Shown here: positions 33,645 to 44,786 of the stretch, in pieces
Layout: each line of letters begins with the position of its first letter
Numbering within the stretch: position 1 is the stretch's first letter
Assembly (NCBI GenBank): GCA_001414485.1
Contig: LLEY01000074.1
Location: 186,001 to 250,000 of the forward strand
DNA length: 64,000 nucleotides
Direction of reading: 5' to 3'
DNA from: Calycina herbarum
Lineage: Eukaryota; Ascomycota; Leotiomycetes; Helotiales; Pezizellaceae
Program-made: the position numbers and the translations under genes
Notes under the pieces: model-generated
The model's database searches: none
The model's input: the letters and a program-made list of their open reading frames with translations, nothing else
What the model was told of the DNA's origin: nothing

Positions 33645-34276
33645 AAGTTGAGGTAAAAAGATTATAACATTACATTTTGGTGGTGCACATCTTGATGCAC
33701 ATATTATAAAAAAGTTCAAGGGTACTAGAATATATGCCAGCCAAACGTATGCGCACATCATATCATACATGTATATATTATATATTACCTCATTATTTTC
33801 GGTGGTGCGTATCCTAAAAAGTAGGAATATATGCCAGCCAAATAGACCCTTATTGTCGGATATAAATCTACAGAACCTAAGCGATCCTTCTGGCTAGTGC
33901 GAGGTATTAGTTTGAGTCCGCACATATCCAAGCGGAAATCTAGTCAGTTTGCTTGTGTTTAACTCAGGCCTTAGACAGAGCGGTGCGAGAGAAAAAATGT
34001 AGCGGAGAGAAAGAAAAGATTTTGGAATCAAAACAAAATATTTTAATATGAAAGTAGAGGGAGAGATGCTCTTTTGCCATTCATCTGCAACGTCGTTGCA
34101 TCTGCACTTACATCTACAACAACGCAACATGAGCGTCATATGAATTTCAACCCTAGTTGAGTTTAGTCCAATCAACTAAGCGCACAAACTAGTCCGACAG
34201 ACGCCCACTGAGGGAGATAAAAGGCATTCAATGCCCACGAAAACTTTCAAATATTTGAAGTAAAATAAAACACAAA
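33645..34276. other. intergenic with a dispersed direct repeat
   Basis: Two related segments (33674-33745 and 33795-33842) share GGTGGTGC and the identical 18-mer GAATATATGCCAGCCAAA. Nothing else recognised; the last part is the promoter of the small gene at 34277. Confidence 0.5.
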
Positions 34277-34845
34277 ATGGTTCTCATTCTTTCTCCGATG
34301 GATCCCAATTCAGCATACTCCCATGCCTTGGCCGAAAGAGATGCACGTGCAAGGAAGTTCAACCGTGTGAGAAATCGCGGTAAAATTCCTCCGATTCTAG
34401 TTTCCAGGCAAAACTTCTAACTGTACTGTCCTAGCATTCGAAATTTATAAAGGAGATTACCCGAAAACATCTTTGAAAAACATCCGACATTTGGAAGACT
34501 CAAGCGAAAATATCGCAAATCACTACATTGACATGGCGACAAGTACATATCACTGCGTTATAGAAAGCGGGGTATAGTACCTTGAAACCATTAGAATGTT
34601 ACAAAAATTACCGATTTACTTTAGCAGACAAAATTTACAAGAGGGAACACCCCGATACAGAAATTGAAGGGTTTTCGTATTTAATACGAACAGATATTTT
34701 AACGGCGGATCAATATATAAACAAAGCTGAGGCAGAGTTAATGAGAGGAGGAAGGGAGCATAATGAGAGACGGAAGGAGAAGTTGAGTAAGAAGAAGGGA
34801 ACGCTCTCGAGATTCTGGTTTTGTTTGATGAATTGGCCACAATAA
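34277..34845 (+). CDS. small protein of unknown function
   Basis: I do not recognise this protein. Three exons (34277-34379, 34435-34542, 34595-34845) close in frame to 153 aa. The first intron is textbook: GTAAAA donor, TTCTAAC branch site, CTAG acceptor, 55 nt. The second is 52 nt with a plain acceptor. The product is hydrophilic, rich in Lys, Arg, Glu and Tyr, with a helical charged stretch (INKAEAELMRGGREHNERRK) and no signal peptide or membrane segment. The consistent splicing is the main reason to believe in it. It could be an orphan or rapidly evolving gene, or an old fragment of a longer one. Confidence 0.5.
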
Positions 34846-35586
34846 CTTTCGAAGGATTGATGTCTCTCATGCTGTATTCTACAAACCTACGCAATACATA
34901 ATACTATAATATTCCCTAACGAAACACTGAGAGCGTGGATGAGACCCCGCAGTAAGCGGTCGAGGAAGAACTACAGAAATCGTCTTGAAACTAAAAACGG
35001 AAATTAAACCGCGAGAATTATAACGATTGTCTTAGCTCATTTACAGCAATTAATTGTGTGGTGCTGACGAGAGAGAAACTCTTCCACACTAACCGAGACG
35101 CAATACAACCCAAAACTTCTGCAGCTGACTGCAGTTGAATTTTCCCCTCACTTTCGAACATGATACCAATGCGCCACAGTCCAGCTCACAGGCCGAGAAT
35201 TTCAAGCAAGCTGCACGGCAGGCATCCTTGCATGAGGGTGCGACCCCAAATGATATGGATTTCTGCAGAAGAACTAATAGGGATGTTTGTCCGAATGCTT
35301 TACCAATAGAATAATACGGTCCACATATATTGCTGCTTTTTTTGCGACCATTCTTGCTATCTCTTAGCTGTGGAACTGTTGTGCATTTCGGCGGCATACA
35401 TAACAAGCTAAAGATGTTTGCATTGAAATCGACGCTTGTCATACGTAAGTACCTAGGATTTTTTGAAGATCTCGCTTGTCCATCTTCCTCCAGTACAAAT
35501 ATTTCACTGCTGCACAAGTTAATTCTTCACACCAATCCCGCAACTTCAAATTCCCAGACCCGACCAATAACCTCGCTCCAAAAGAC
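34846..35586. other. intergenic, no gene seen
   Basis: A minus-strand frame of 142 codons (35089-35517) is cysteine-rich but has no signal peptide and overlaps the promoter of the acetyltransferase gene. It is not called. Confidence 0.45.
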
Positions 35587-36900
35587 ATGGGCAAACTCAA
35601 ACTCTTTCCGGTCGAGCCTTCGGATGCTGCAGAGATTCTTGCTTTGCAATTTGCTGCTTTTGGTGACCAGGAACCATTTTGGGAAGTTCTTTTTCCGTTA
35701 AGTGAAGCTAGGGAACATGCTATCCTAAGATTTTTGGATGGGTGGCTAGGAGATAAGAGTGCGAAATACGTCAAGGTTATAGATGAGGAGAGTGGTGTGT
35801 TTCTCTCATTTTCCTATCTGGTTCTAAAACATGAGACGCATTCAAAGTTGGGAAATTGATAGTTCCATTGATGTACATGAATCCGAGGGAAATTATTTGC
35901 TTCATAAGCATAAGTAAGGTGAAAATAAACAACCGAAGAGGAGACCAAGAGAGAGCTTAGCGCAATGCTGTCCGTATACCAAGCTATCTCGTCATTGAAA
36001 GGTATCTATCGGAGTTACCAGAAGAACGAAGAAGTCGGGTTCTTGTTTCTTTTAAATATTCTTGAATAAAACTTGCGATTATCTTGTCCAATTTACCACA
36101 ACGATTAATAGAAATGACCGAACTTCTCACTAACTCTCGAGTAGGAGCAATCATCAGCGCAGCGAAATGGTGTATTTACGAGAACCAATTCACAGAAGAA
36201 GAAATGAACAAAAGAATAAAAGTAGACTGGCACTCAGACGAAGACAAAAATGAATGGTCAGAGCACCTGATTCACTATGTCCATCAACATCGCTTGAAAA
36301 GAACAGAAGGAGCTCCATGTGCTGGTAAGAAATACAATTCTTTCTTTTCAACCTCGCTGTGGACATCAAAAGTAGCAGTAGATAGTTTGTTGTTCTAATT
36401 TCCATTTTCAAATACTTTGGAACAATTAAGCTTGATTGTTCTCAAGCACCTGGATTGATATTTTGAATTGCTCTCGATGTTTGGAATAATTGTCTTGAAT
36501 TACCTAAAAAAGCTGGAACAACGAGATTTAGCAAGACAGGTGGGAATCAGGCATATTTACTGCCGCTTTTAATGTCCATCGCGAGTCAATATCTATTCCG
36601 ATTCCTGACACAAAGAAAATAGTACTCGATATAATGGCAAGCCACCCATCTCACCAAAAACGTGGCGCTGGAACAATGGCCGTAAGGTGTGGCACTGATC
36701 TTGCGGACTCTTTGGGCATGGAATGTTTTATTGAGGCATCGCCAGCTGGTAGAAGGTTGTATGAGAAGTGTGGGTTTGTAGCTGTTCCCGAGGAGTATCT
36801 TCATGTTCCAGTTCCTGAGAAATGGAAGGGGAGACCGGGAATTGGTTTCTATTTTTATGAGAGACTCGCGATGGGGAAGATTGACATATCAAATAGTTAA
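35587..36900 (+). CDS. GNAT-family N-acetyltransferase
   Basis: Three exons (35587-35794, 36145-36324, 36623-36900) give 221 aa. The N-terminal half is MGKLKLFPVEPSDAAEILAL with a following amphipathic helix. The acetyl-CoA-binding motif A is LDIMASHPSHQKRGAGTMAV (Q/RxxGxG/A type), followed by GTDLADSLGMECFIEASPAGRRLYEKCGF, a typical fungal GNAT ending. Known family chemistry: acetyl transfer from acetyl-CoA to an amine; acceptor unknown. Both introns are unusually long (350 and 298 nt), and the second contains a complete family A foldback element (36353-36585). The element must be spliced out for a working product; reading frame closes when it is. Confidence 0.83.
36353..36585. mobile_element. 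foldback element family A inside a GNAT intron
   Basis: 233 bp with 28-bp inverted ends (23 of 28 positions match): left CTCGCTGTGGACATCAAAAG..., right, on the other strand, CTCGCGATGGACATTAAAAG.... The right end is nearly identical to the left end of the copy at 1191. The interior is rich in GAACAATT/ATTGTTC motifs. It lies wholly between the donor at 36325 and acceptor at 36622. Confidence 0.75.
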
Positions 36901-38032
36901 GATTCCATGACTTCCCTCAAATCCGCGTTACAACAACTCTCTCTTGTTCACACCCACAAAAGTTGAAAAACAAAAATGCTAAAAAAAATGATAGTTTAAA
37001 AAGTTTAAATAGCTCTAATAATTCTAACAGTTCAAACAGTTCTAATCAAGTTTGAGTAAGTAGATAACATCCTTCCCTTCTCTCCTGGGAGGTCTTCAAG
37101 ATTGGTTTTCTCTTTTTGTTATATTTTCGGCGAATTTCCGATTGTTCCAACTAATATATACAGAGAAGCGGGCATTAGTCTGTAAATACCTACTTGTACC
37201 CCGATTATGCGAGGCCTTCTAGGATAATTAAAAGTATTGTTCGAGAGATCTAGGAGAAGGAGAAACTCGGTTTCTTGATTCTCCCAAACGCTCTTAGACA
37301 ATACTTGTAATTGTTCGAGATAGAGCCGAGTAATGAGAAATGGGGTGTTCGCAGAGTAATTTCCTGAAGAAGTATGGAGGACATCCGCGATACCTCGAGA
37401 AGAATCCATCTTGTTTGGCCGAGGGAAACCAAGGAACCTTTATCGAGTTGCGTTGAAGTGCCCAACTCTTGGCATGATGGTTGCTATACAAGGCAAAAAT
37501 AACGAACGTTCAAGCCCATAAGCCTTCACAACCAATAAGCTTCCTCTACTATAAGAGAAACAATTGGGGTGACTTGGAGAAAACCTTTGGGATGTTACTT
37601 GGACACACTGTTACCCCAAGTGCTAGATCGTAACGAGGCTTTTATTGGGCAAAACATCGTTTAACCTTCGCTTGGGAAACGGGGCAAATAAGATGTTTGG
37701 GGGAGGATACTTGGCAATTCATTCCGAGCTTTACTTAAAGGAAGGAGCAAGCCGTGGTCAAGGAATAGAGAAAAACTCGAGGTGACCATCGTGACTACCA
37801 TTTTAGACGAGGCTGAAACTCAAAAATTAGACAAACTTTAGCAACCGGCAAGGGTTTTCTGATTAAGTAGCTTCGCGGGTGCTTGGACGGCTGGACGCAC
37901 CTTCCCGAGGAGGCTGGCGAGGCTACCACGGCTACTACAAGTGCCCGCTTCACCTATTTACTTTCCACTCCTCCGCTCTACTGTCACAACCACACCAACA
38001 CCACCGAAACCACCGCCATTGCGCCCACAAAG
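36901..38032. other. intergenic with decayed repeat
   Basis: About 1.1 kb. 37190-37350 carries sequence related to the insert in the MFS intron at 3960-4050 and shows several inverted GAACAATT/TTGTTCGAG motifs. No gene recognised; the end is the promoter of the gene at 38033. Confidence 0.45.
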
Positions 38033-40432
38033 ATGCCACCAGAACCACGTCGAGACCGCTCGCCATCGTAAGTCTACTTCCTTTGAGCCGATCTTGGAGA
38101 GCAAACAAAACTGATGATGCATGTAGGCCAGAGCGCTTGTTTGCGAGAGTATGGGAAGAGGATGATGTTGCTTTTCCAATTCCACCTACCCCTGCACCTT
38201 CGACTCCGCCAGCACTTGCCTCATCAGGATTGTTAATTGAGATCGAGGATCAACCATTGCCGCCAGCAGCTCGAATTCCAAATTCGGTTTCCGCTCCGGT
38301 ACTGGCCACTTCAAGCGCTGGACTATCGCCATCGGCTGCACCCTTCCAACCTGCAACTGCTCGCGGCCCAGGTAAGTACTTGTCCAATTTCGAGTTTTGC
38401 TTTTTCGCTGACTTAACCGTAGCTCTTGTACCTCAACGTGCAGCCGTCACTCCCCGCAAGGTTTCTACTCCTGGAGCACCTGGAGCTGCACAAAATGGAA
38501 GCCCGCAGACTCTCCGCAATGACGGCGCTCCCAAAACCATAGGCTCCCCTTCCGGGTTTCAACGACAGAATGGCCCTACCAACATGACGCCCCAACGCGG
38601 ACCCCCAGGTCTTGCCCCAAGACGGTATGATTCTGAACCTCGATTGCCACCCGGAAAGGCACACTTTCCAAAAGGCCCTGGTTTGGAAACAAACCGAGAA
38701 GCCTTAACAGCTAAGCATAAGAGGGAGAGGAAGGAAAAGGAAGAAGCCCTTCTTGTTGAACCATCGGAGGACTCCGTATTTGCAGCTGAAGTATGCATTC
38801 AACCTCGATATCATGGCAATTTGCTTACAATTCACAGGGTATTTATCTATGGCCAGACAAAGCACAGCTACCCAGTCAACTACTAGGTTTGCAATTGGAG
38901 GATCTCAACCACATCAGATTTCAGTACAACGTCCACATCGCTTGGAAGGAGGATTTGAAATCATTGGTAGTCATGGCGCCTAGAGGCAAAAACGCTCAAC
39001 AACACGTTCGAGATGCACTTGCTGCTGTCCGACAGGATTACGAAAATGCCAAAGCGAGAACCAATTTAGCTGCACCACTTTACATTGCGGTCCCTCCAAC
39101 TGTTGATGCCATTCGCACAATTGTTAAGCCAGAAAAATATGGAACCGACGTGACAATGATTGAGCTACAGGGAGAACCTTATTCCAAACAGAGAGCCGCC
39201 GTTTGGAAAAAGGAGCGTGCCTCGATGATCAAAGATGGACAAAACGAAATCAAGGCTCACTTGTTGAAGAACCTTCGAGCATTGGCTCCAATGAAGGGAT
39301 GGATGAGAATGCGAGTTAACTTTGGACATCTCAACATTTCACATTACCCTAAAGCCTTTGGCCAGGGAAAGTGCGACTTCAAAGGTTTCTTGGAAGTTCT
39401 GAAACACCCCCGAGCCCAAGCCGGTAGGAACTCCCGCCTCATCCCCGCTTTGTGTGCAATGAACAAAACCCATGCTAACATTCTGCAGGTTCTACATTTG
39501 AGAGAAAGTAGGTCGAATCGAATATCATCCTTTGATTTTACTCCGCTAATCATATTCCCCGCTTATAGACTCCCCAATCCTCTGTCTGCCCTCAAGTTGA
39601 AGAGTGGAATCGAGGCAATGCCAGAGTTTTGCTCTATATTCGGTGTTGCTTGGCGCAAAGAGACAGTCGTGTTCAAAGAGTCGCTCTGCCTTTTCTTCGA
39701 AACAGGACAAGGAATTCCCCTCCGACTTGAAATGGATATGGACTACAACGAGATTGGAGGTTACCAACCGGGAACGATCAAATGTTTCCGTAATAACCGG
39801 AGAAACAAACACTTGGAAATCCTGAGTTGTGATCCAGAAAAGTGAGCATTCTAAGAACAGCTATTTTTAAAAAAGTGCTGCTAACAACCACACGCAGGCA
39901 AATTGATTGGGCTCTAGAGCTCATCACAGATAACATGGTCAAGGACCCTGAGCCCGAGTGGGAGAGCTACATTAGCAAGTGCATCGCCACTGGTGAACCG
40001 CGGCATGATTCCCTTGGACTTCCATACCCCGCCATCATCTTAAGATATGACAACAAGATTCGCATCAAGACGGCTGTAGTACGAAGCAAGATTTCATACA
40101 TGTTGGCGAACTCTGGCTATCACATCGATCTTACGATATATCGGGAATGGTATAGTACTAATGACCAACCAAACGCTACCCTGGAACCGGTTATCAAGGC
40201 AGGAGTATCGATGTACCATCCACAATGGGACAGTGAAATGTTGTCTATTGAGGAAACTACGATCCAGCGATTTTGGGATGATCAACTCAGCCAACTGTTC
40301 GACACGGGTCCAAGGGAGAGACCAGGTCACGTAATCGATCACTTCCTCGGAGAAGTTGATTACGTTGCAGGACTTTTGAGTACCGTATGTTACGACGACT
40401 TCAACGATTTGAAATCGTCGCGCTCTTCTTAG
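38033..40432 (+). CDS. conserved fungal protein of unknown function
   Basis: Seven exons (38033-38067, 38127-38371, 38423-38790, 38838-39423, 39489-39507, 39569-39841, 39898-40432) close in frame to 686 aa. Exon 5 is only 19 bases; the two introns around it total 126 nt, so ignoring them keeps the frame but inserts 42 foreign residues. The first ~210 residues are Pro/Ala/Arg-rich and disordered. From GIYLWPDKAQLPSQLLGL the protein is globular, with a KH-like segment (FQYNVHIAWKEDLKSLVVMA) and strongly conserved-looking blocks around GWMRMRVNFGHLNI and EMDMDYNEIGGY. I believe this is a fungal domain-of-unknown-function family but cannot give a reliable name. No enzyme motif or membrane segment is visible; RNA binding is a guess from the KH-like look. 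Confidence 0.8.
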
Positions 40433-40704
40433 GACCCGGCTTTTCGGAAATCCTGATCGCCATATACGACACAATTCCCCATCCTCTCAGGCCAGGAATT
40501 TTGATGCCATTGAAATCGTTTTAAGGGTGTAATTGAGCATTCTTGAGCATGGAGTTATGCTTGCCTATTTACCATGCGTCGGTCGCTTCTTCTTTGTACA
40601 TATTGCTCGCCGGGGATATCATGATGCAGAGGCAGAGGCAGAGGCTGCAGCATTTTGCGCCATGACTTTCTGACGTAGTACTAAAAAATGTTAGCATTTA
40701 CCCA

Positions 40705-41432
40705 TCAAGCCTGAAATCCGTGATACAAACCATCTTCAATAAGTCGTAAACCATCGGTCTTTTCCTGAATGATCCTCTCCAAGGCCTTTAAATTGGTCCC
40801 AAGCTCCTCAACCTTGCCGTTGTAAAATTTATTCGCATCCTTGGTGCTCTGTAGTTCCCAACCATCAGTGTATACCCCCTCCCACAGATTGCAAACCACG
40901 TACCTTCTCAACGTAAAATCCTGTGCCAACATCCACAATCACATTATCTGCATCTGCCAAGGTACCTGGTACATAAAGCGAGGCTGTGAGGGGTACCAAA
41001 ATCGGCTTTCCTACAATTCCCTCAAGTATCAGCGGGCGTATCCCTGAACAGTCCTACAGCCTTTCCCTTCTTCTAATTATTATGCAGCGAGGGACCCGGG
41101 TGTCATGCGTACCTTCAACCTTCCCACTGACGCCTCCTGCGATACTTCGTAGACATTCTCTGAATCTTGCCTGGGCGGCGCGGAGTTGTGTGAAGGAGTT
41201 TGTGAGGTGGGTGAGTTCGTCTTCGAATTGTTTCTTGACTTGGGAGAGTTGTTGGACGGAGAGGGCGGTGATGTCCACTGTTGGGGGTTGGGTATGTTAG
41301 CTTGTGAAGCGTTGGAGGGGGAGGGAATGGTGGGGAAGGAGGGAGGTTAAAGAGCTGGGGGTTCTGGGAAATGGTATGCGGAAAAGGGCGAGAAGAATCT
41401 ACAGTACCTCCTTGTCCTTTTGGGGCTGACAT
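40705..41432 (-). CDS. GIM5: prefoldin subunit 5
   Basis: Four exons (41432-41408, 41277-41113, 41010-40904, 40848-40705) give 146 aa. Two long coiled-coil helices ([20 protein letters not shown]... and the C-terminal [20 protein letters not shown]) flank the beta-hairpin core [14 protein letters not shown] and [14 protein letters not shown]. This is the alpha-class prefoldin layout and matches PFD5/Gim5 in length. Known role: part of the cytosolic hexamer that hands nascent actin and tubulin to the chaperonin CCT. The first exon codes only eight residues plus one base. Confidence 0.93.
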
Positions 41433-42010
41433 TTGGTTTTTTTTTGGCGTGGTTGTGTGGGTTGGGAGGGACAAGATGTTGTGACCTGGTGGATGAAGCT
41501 CTCCAAAAACGAACCTTGAAGAATGGTCACGTGCATAAATACACCTATCACCCAAACCTGGAAGTACTTGAAATGGTGGCGAATACTTCATGTTTTGGTG
41601 AATCAATCGAAGATTAAAATGTGGTCCTTCATTGGTTCTTTTGAAACCAAAACTTGAACTTTTTTCTCTGTACACGCTCTCAAAAAGCACTTGAACACGC
41701 CCAATTTACGTAGAAAATTTGTTTATATTTACTACCAATTCGATGGGACTGAAAGCTCGACTTTTCTACAAGACTTTTCAACCCCCACCAAGGTAGTGCT
41801 TCTAGTAAAACATAAATAAACTCCAACCATCAACAAAACTCCGAGGACTCCCGAAAATTCAAAATCAATAAACGCCAACCAAGCCATCGCCATTCCCTGA
41901 GAATCCCCTCGTAAAAGAAAATTGGTATTTCCATCACTCCCACCACAATCATAAAACTCCTGAGAACCCCAAAACGAAAGTGGTCGTCTCGAAAAAAAAC
42001 CCAAAGCCAT
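41433..42010. other. intergenic, no gene seen
   Basis: About 580 bp between the prefoldin 5' end and the 3' end of the next minus-strand gene. Open frames here overlap and have no domain. Confidence 0.45.
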
Positions 42011-42679
42011 TCAAAGCTGTCCACTAATCTCCAAACTCTGAGTCCCAGCAGACAAGCCCTCAAAATCCCCATCCCGACCCTCAACCCAAGTCCCCATTCC
42101 ATTCATCAAAACATCAGACCCGTGCCCAACATAGCTCATCTCCCCACCACTTCTCGAACTCTTCATACTCTTCTTACTCCCACTCTTCTTGCTACTTGGG
42201 CTCACCATCATCGAGCTCTGGGCCGTGACAACCACATCTTGAGGTAAGAAACGAAGTGGGGATGCAGAAACGACAGGCTCCTCATAATCCATCTCAAGAT
42301 CAATAAGGAACCTCCTCATCTGGTAAGACATATTCTGTCTAGAAACCGAAGAACGACGATGCTCCCGTTCATTCTGTCCACATTCCGGACCAAGAGGAAG
42401 GAAATTGTTGGTGAGATTCATGTTTGGTTCTTTATTCTCCGGTCCTTCTGGGCTGGGGACGCTGTGAGCCGAAGAAGCATAGGAATCAGGTCTATAAGAA
42501 GTGTGCTCGAATGATGGCTGTCCTTCGCCGCCGTTGCTAACCAATGCTGAATCGACACAGCTGCAATTGTCATCGTTGCGGACGGGTGGGCGATCGGCGG
42601 AGAGAGTTTTGTAGCAGAAGGGACATGTGTATTCCTCGTAGCCGAGGGAATTGTTGTCGAGGTTTTGTTGATTGGCCAT
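42011..42679 (-). CDS. hypothetical protein with an N-terminal Cys pair
   Basis: I do not recognise this 222-aa, single-exon product. It starts MANQQNLDNNSLGYEEYTC and has one CPFC pair near residue 20, then a further CSC, so an N-terminal metal site is possible. The rest is Ser/Glu/Asn-rich, with a helix RQNMSYQMRRFLIDLEMDYE and a Ser/Lys patch (SSKKSGSKKSMKSSRSG) that could be phosphorylated or nuclear-targeting. No membrane segment. The coding call rests on length and uninterrupted frame. Confidence 0.6.
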   Translation of the reverse strand: MANQQNLDNNSLGYEEYTCPFCYKTLSADRPPVRNDDNCSCVDSALVSNGGEGQPSFEHTSYRPDSYASSAHSVPSPEGPENKEPNMNLTNNFLPLGPECGQNEREHRRSSVSRQNMSYQMRRFLIDLEMDYEEPVVSASPLRFLPQDVVVTAQSSMMVSPSSKKSGSKKSMKSSRSGGEMSYVGHGSDVLMNGMGTWVEGRDGDFEGLSAGTQSLEISGQL

Positions 42680-43526
42680 GATGTTAACGAAGGGGTTGCG
42701 AAATGCAAGATGCCTTGAATGGTCAATTGAGGCTGGTATACCGAGGGAGTATGGGACTTACATTAGCGCTGGTTGTGATTGTGCAAGGATAGTGAGTATA
42801 AGTACAGAAGACAGGGTGGCGGTTGGAAGAAAACGCTGTTGAGGTACGAGGGGCAAATAAAGACAAGAGGTATGGGTATATGTAAACGCTTCTCGAACTG
42901 AATTGGTACAATTGATATACAGGCACTGGAGACGGTGTTGTAATGATATAAGGCTACAGATTGAATTGAATTTTGGGACGTAGATGAAGAGAAATATTTG
43001 AGAAAAGTGATGAAGGAGACCATTCCTTATAACTTTGCTCCTCCTCATTGAGTAAATGACAAAAAGACGAATGAGATTTGTCCAGTGACCACGTTCACGT
43101 TTCGTTTCTAAAGCCGCTGCCGATGATCGGATTTGAGATAGAGATTTAAGGCCCCTGCCATGGTTGCATCATTACGCCGAACTAAACAGCGCGGCGCAGT
43201 AGTTTTTGGAAGAAATGAGGGTCCCGTTAAAGCTTCTCTAAGCTCCATCAAATCGGAGCTGGACCGAGGGGTAGCTATTGAAACATCATCTATCAAGGCC
43301 AACCAACTTCGGCAGCCTTGTTTTTTGGGGCCCAAAAGTAACCACTGCAGCTTTAACTCGGCTTTGGGGTACACGAACCACGATTGAGTTTGTGACCCAG
43401 CGTCGGCAACGTGCTTCATCTTGGATACGCAGCCTGGATGTAACGTGCATCTGAAGAGGTAAGGTTTTGGAATGGAGGTTATTGACCGAGTTTCTATTCT
43501 CATCAACGAGTACCTCGTTTGGATCT

Positions 43527-43641
43527 GAGGTGTTGCTACTATCCCCCCCCCTAAAGTAAATGTAGAGTGCACAGACATTTAGTATGGCACAGCGGCCGTG
43601 CGCTTACATTTATTTTGGGGGGGGGATAGTAGCAACACCTC
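43527..43641. repeat. foldback hairpin 1 with C9/G9 arms
   Basis: Arms of 36-37 nt: the left reads GAGGTGTTGCTACTAT then nine C, then TAAAGTAAATGT; the right is its near-perfect complement. The loop of about 42 nt contains GCACAGACATTT and a nested GCAC..CGGCCG..GTGC palindrome. Confidence 0.75.
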
Positions 43642-44027
43642 GATAAATCGCCATATCAAAGGGGTGTCAGTTTTGACAACTCACTTCGTACCACCAAAAA
43701 GTGGTAAAGACTATGGGATTTGGAAATCCCTCCTCGAAACACTTGATTCTGAGGATGGTCATTTTCCGGCAGATGTCTCCGATATCGTCATCGAAACCAT
43801 TCGGATATCAAAATGCAAACCCGTCTTCTAAACAGCGAAAGCTTCGCTGGGCAACTGTTATCCCTTCGTTTCTACCGCGGAGAGCCGCAATGTTATAGGT
43901 GGCTGGGTAACCACGGTTTAAGCGAACGGAGTTTAAGGGCTGAAACTCTCTCCGCCGGATGACTGCCCGCCTTACCAGATATGTACATCGGATTTCTGTT
44001 GATGCCCTGAATACGCCATCTATGTCC

Positions 44028-44121
44028 TACTATGCCCCCCCTTAACTGTCTGTAGACGCACAGACATTTTCACAGCCAAACTACCCTTGCACATGACAGA
44101 CAGTTAAGGGGGGGGATAGTA
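44028..44121. repeat. foldback hairpin 2 with C7/G8 arms
   Basis: Arms of 26 nt: TACTATG, seven C, TTAACTGTCTGT against its complement with one mismatch. The loop again contains GCACAGACATTT. It shares the TACTAT-(C)n end with the hairpin at 43527, so the two are either sister elements or the two ends of one ~595-bp element. Confidence 0.7.
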
Positions 44122-44230
44122 TCAATCAGTCAATTCGGCGAAATTTAAAAATAAACGTTTGGGGGAATTCTGAGATCCTATTTGATATCTCATATCACGG
44201 GGGGCTCCGAACCCCGAGAATCTGGTATAC

Positions 44231-44546
44231 ATCTATACCAAAGGGGGCAAGGCGAACATGTGGAGACTCCACAACACAGCCTTGTTTCCCTCCGATTTTC
44301 GCAGTACTCTTCGTCTCAGGAGATTTGGCGAGCGTCTTGGGCCGACGTCCATGTGAACGTGTCCCGTCTATAGGACGGTTATGACGTCTGGGAAGCGGGT
44401 TGGGCTGTGAAGTCCATCAGATGATGGATTGGCAATCCGCAGTCGTGGAAATGCAATCTAGAAGGCAAATCCCAGAAGTCAACAGCGTGAGGATGGGTCC
44501 ACAAGACTCCACATGTTCGTTTTGACGCACAAGGTATAGAGCTCCA
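44231..44546. mobile_element. possible foldback element with ~42-bp imperfect ends
   Basis: The left end has TCTATACC, a spacer and CGAACATGTGGAG; the right end has the same blocks in the same order on the other strand (44503-44546). The spacer between blocks is poorly conserved. About 316 bp, no coding capacity. Confidence 0.5.
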
Positions 44547-44786
44547 CTGCTTCTAGCTGGATTCTTATTCTCCGAACGCGACATCTGCATACCCGATCGT
44601 TTTTAAACGAAGTTGATTGGTGAAACCCCTGTGTCTATTATACAAAAGGTAAGAAACTACTCAAAACAACAACTCCCAATGAATTCTGTTAAACCATGAA
44701 AATCCAACATACCTACACTATGATGATTCCCAGTCCGATGAACTGTCCCCGAAACGCCATACATACACCAATGAATATCCCTTCGA

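Larger units (their letters stand above)
42680..44786. other. repeat-rich intergenic region
   Basis: More than 2 kb without a supportable gene. It contains three foldback structures (43527-43641, 44028-44121, 44231-44546). The 156-codon minus-strand frame at 43108-43578 runs into the first hairpin and shows no domain. Confidence 0.5.

Noticed and set aside
35089..35517. Cysteine-rich 142-codon minus-strand frame, possible small secreted protein
   Set aside because: No signal peptide at its start, no splice support, and it overlaps the upstream region of the GNAT gene.
37879..38886. 335-codon plus-strand frame covering the start of the gene at 38033
   Set aside because: Runs through three well-supported introns; the spliced model is in a different arrangement with better family-like sequence.
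43108..43578. 156-codon minus-strand frame
   Set aside because: Starts inside the C9/G9 hairpin and has no domain; probably chance.
44200..44225. GGGGCTCCGAACCCC, resembling a tRNA T-arm
   Set aside because: The loop lacks the TTCRA consensus and no acceptor or anticodon stem can be built around it.
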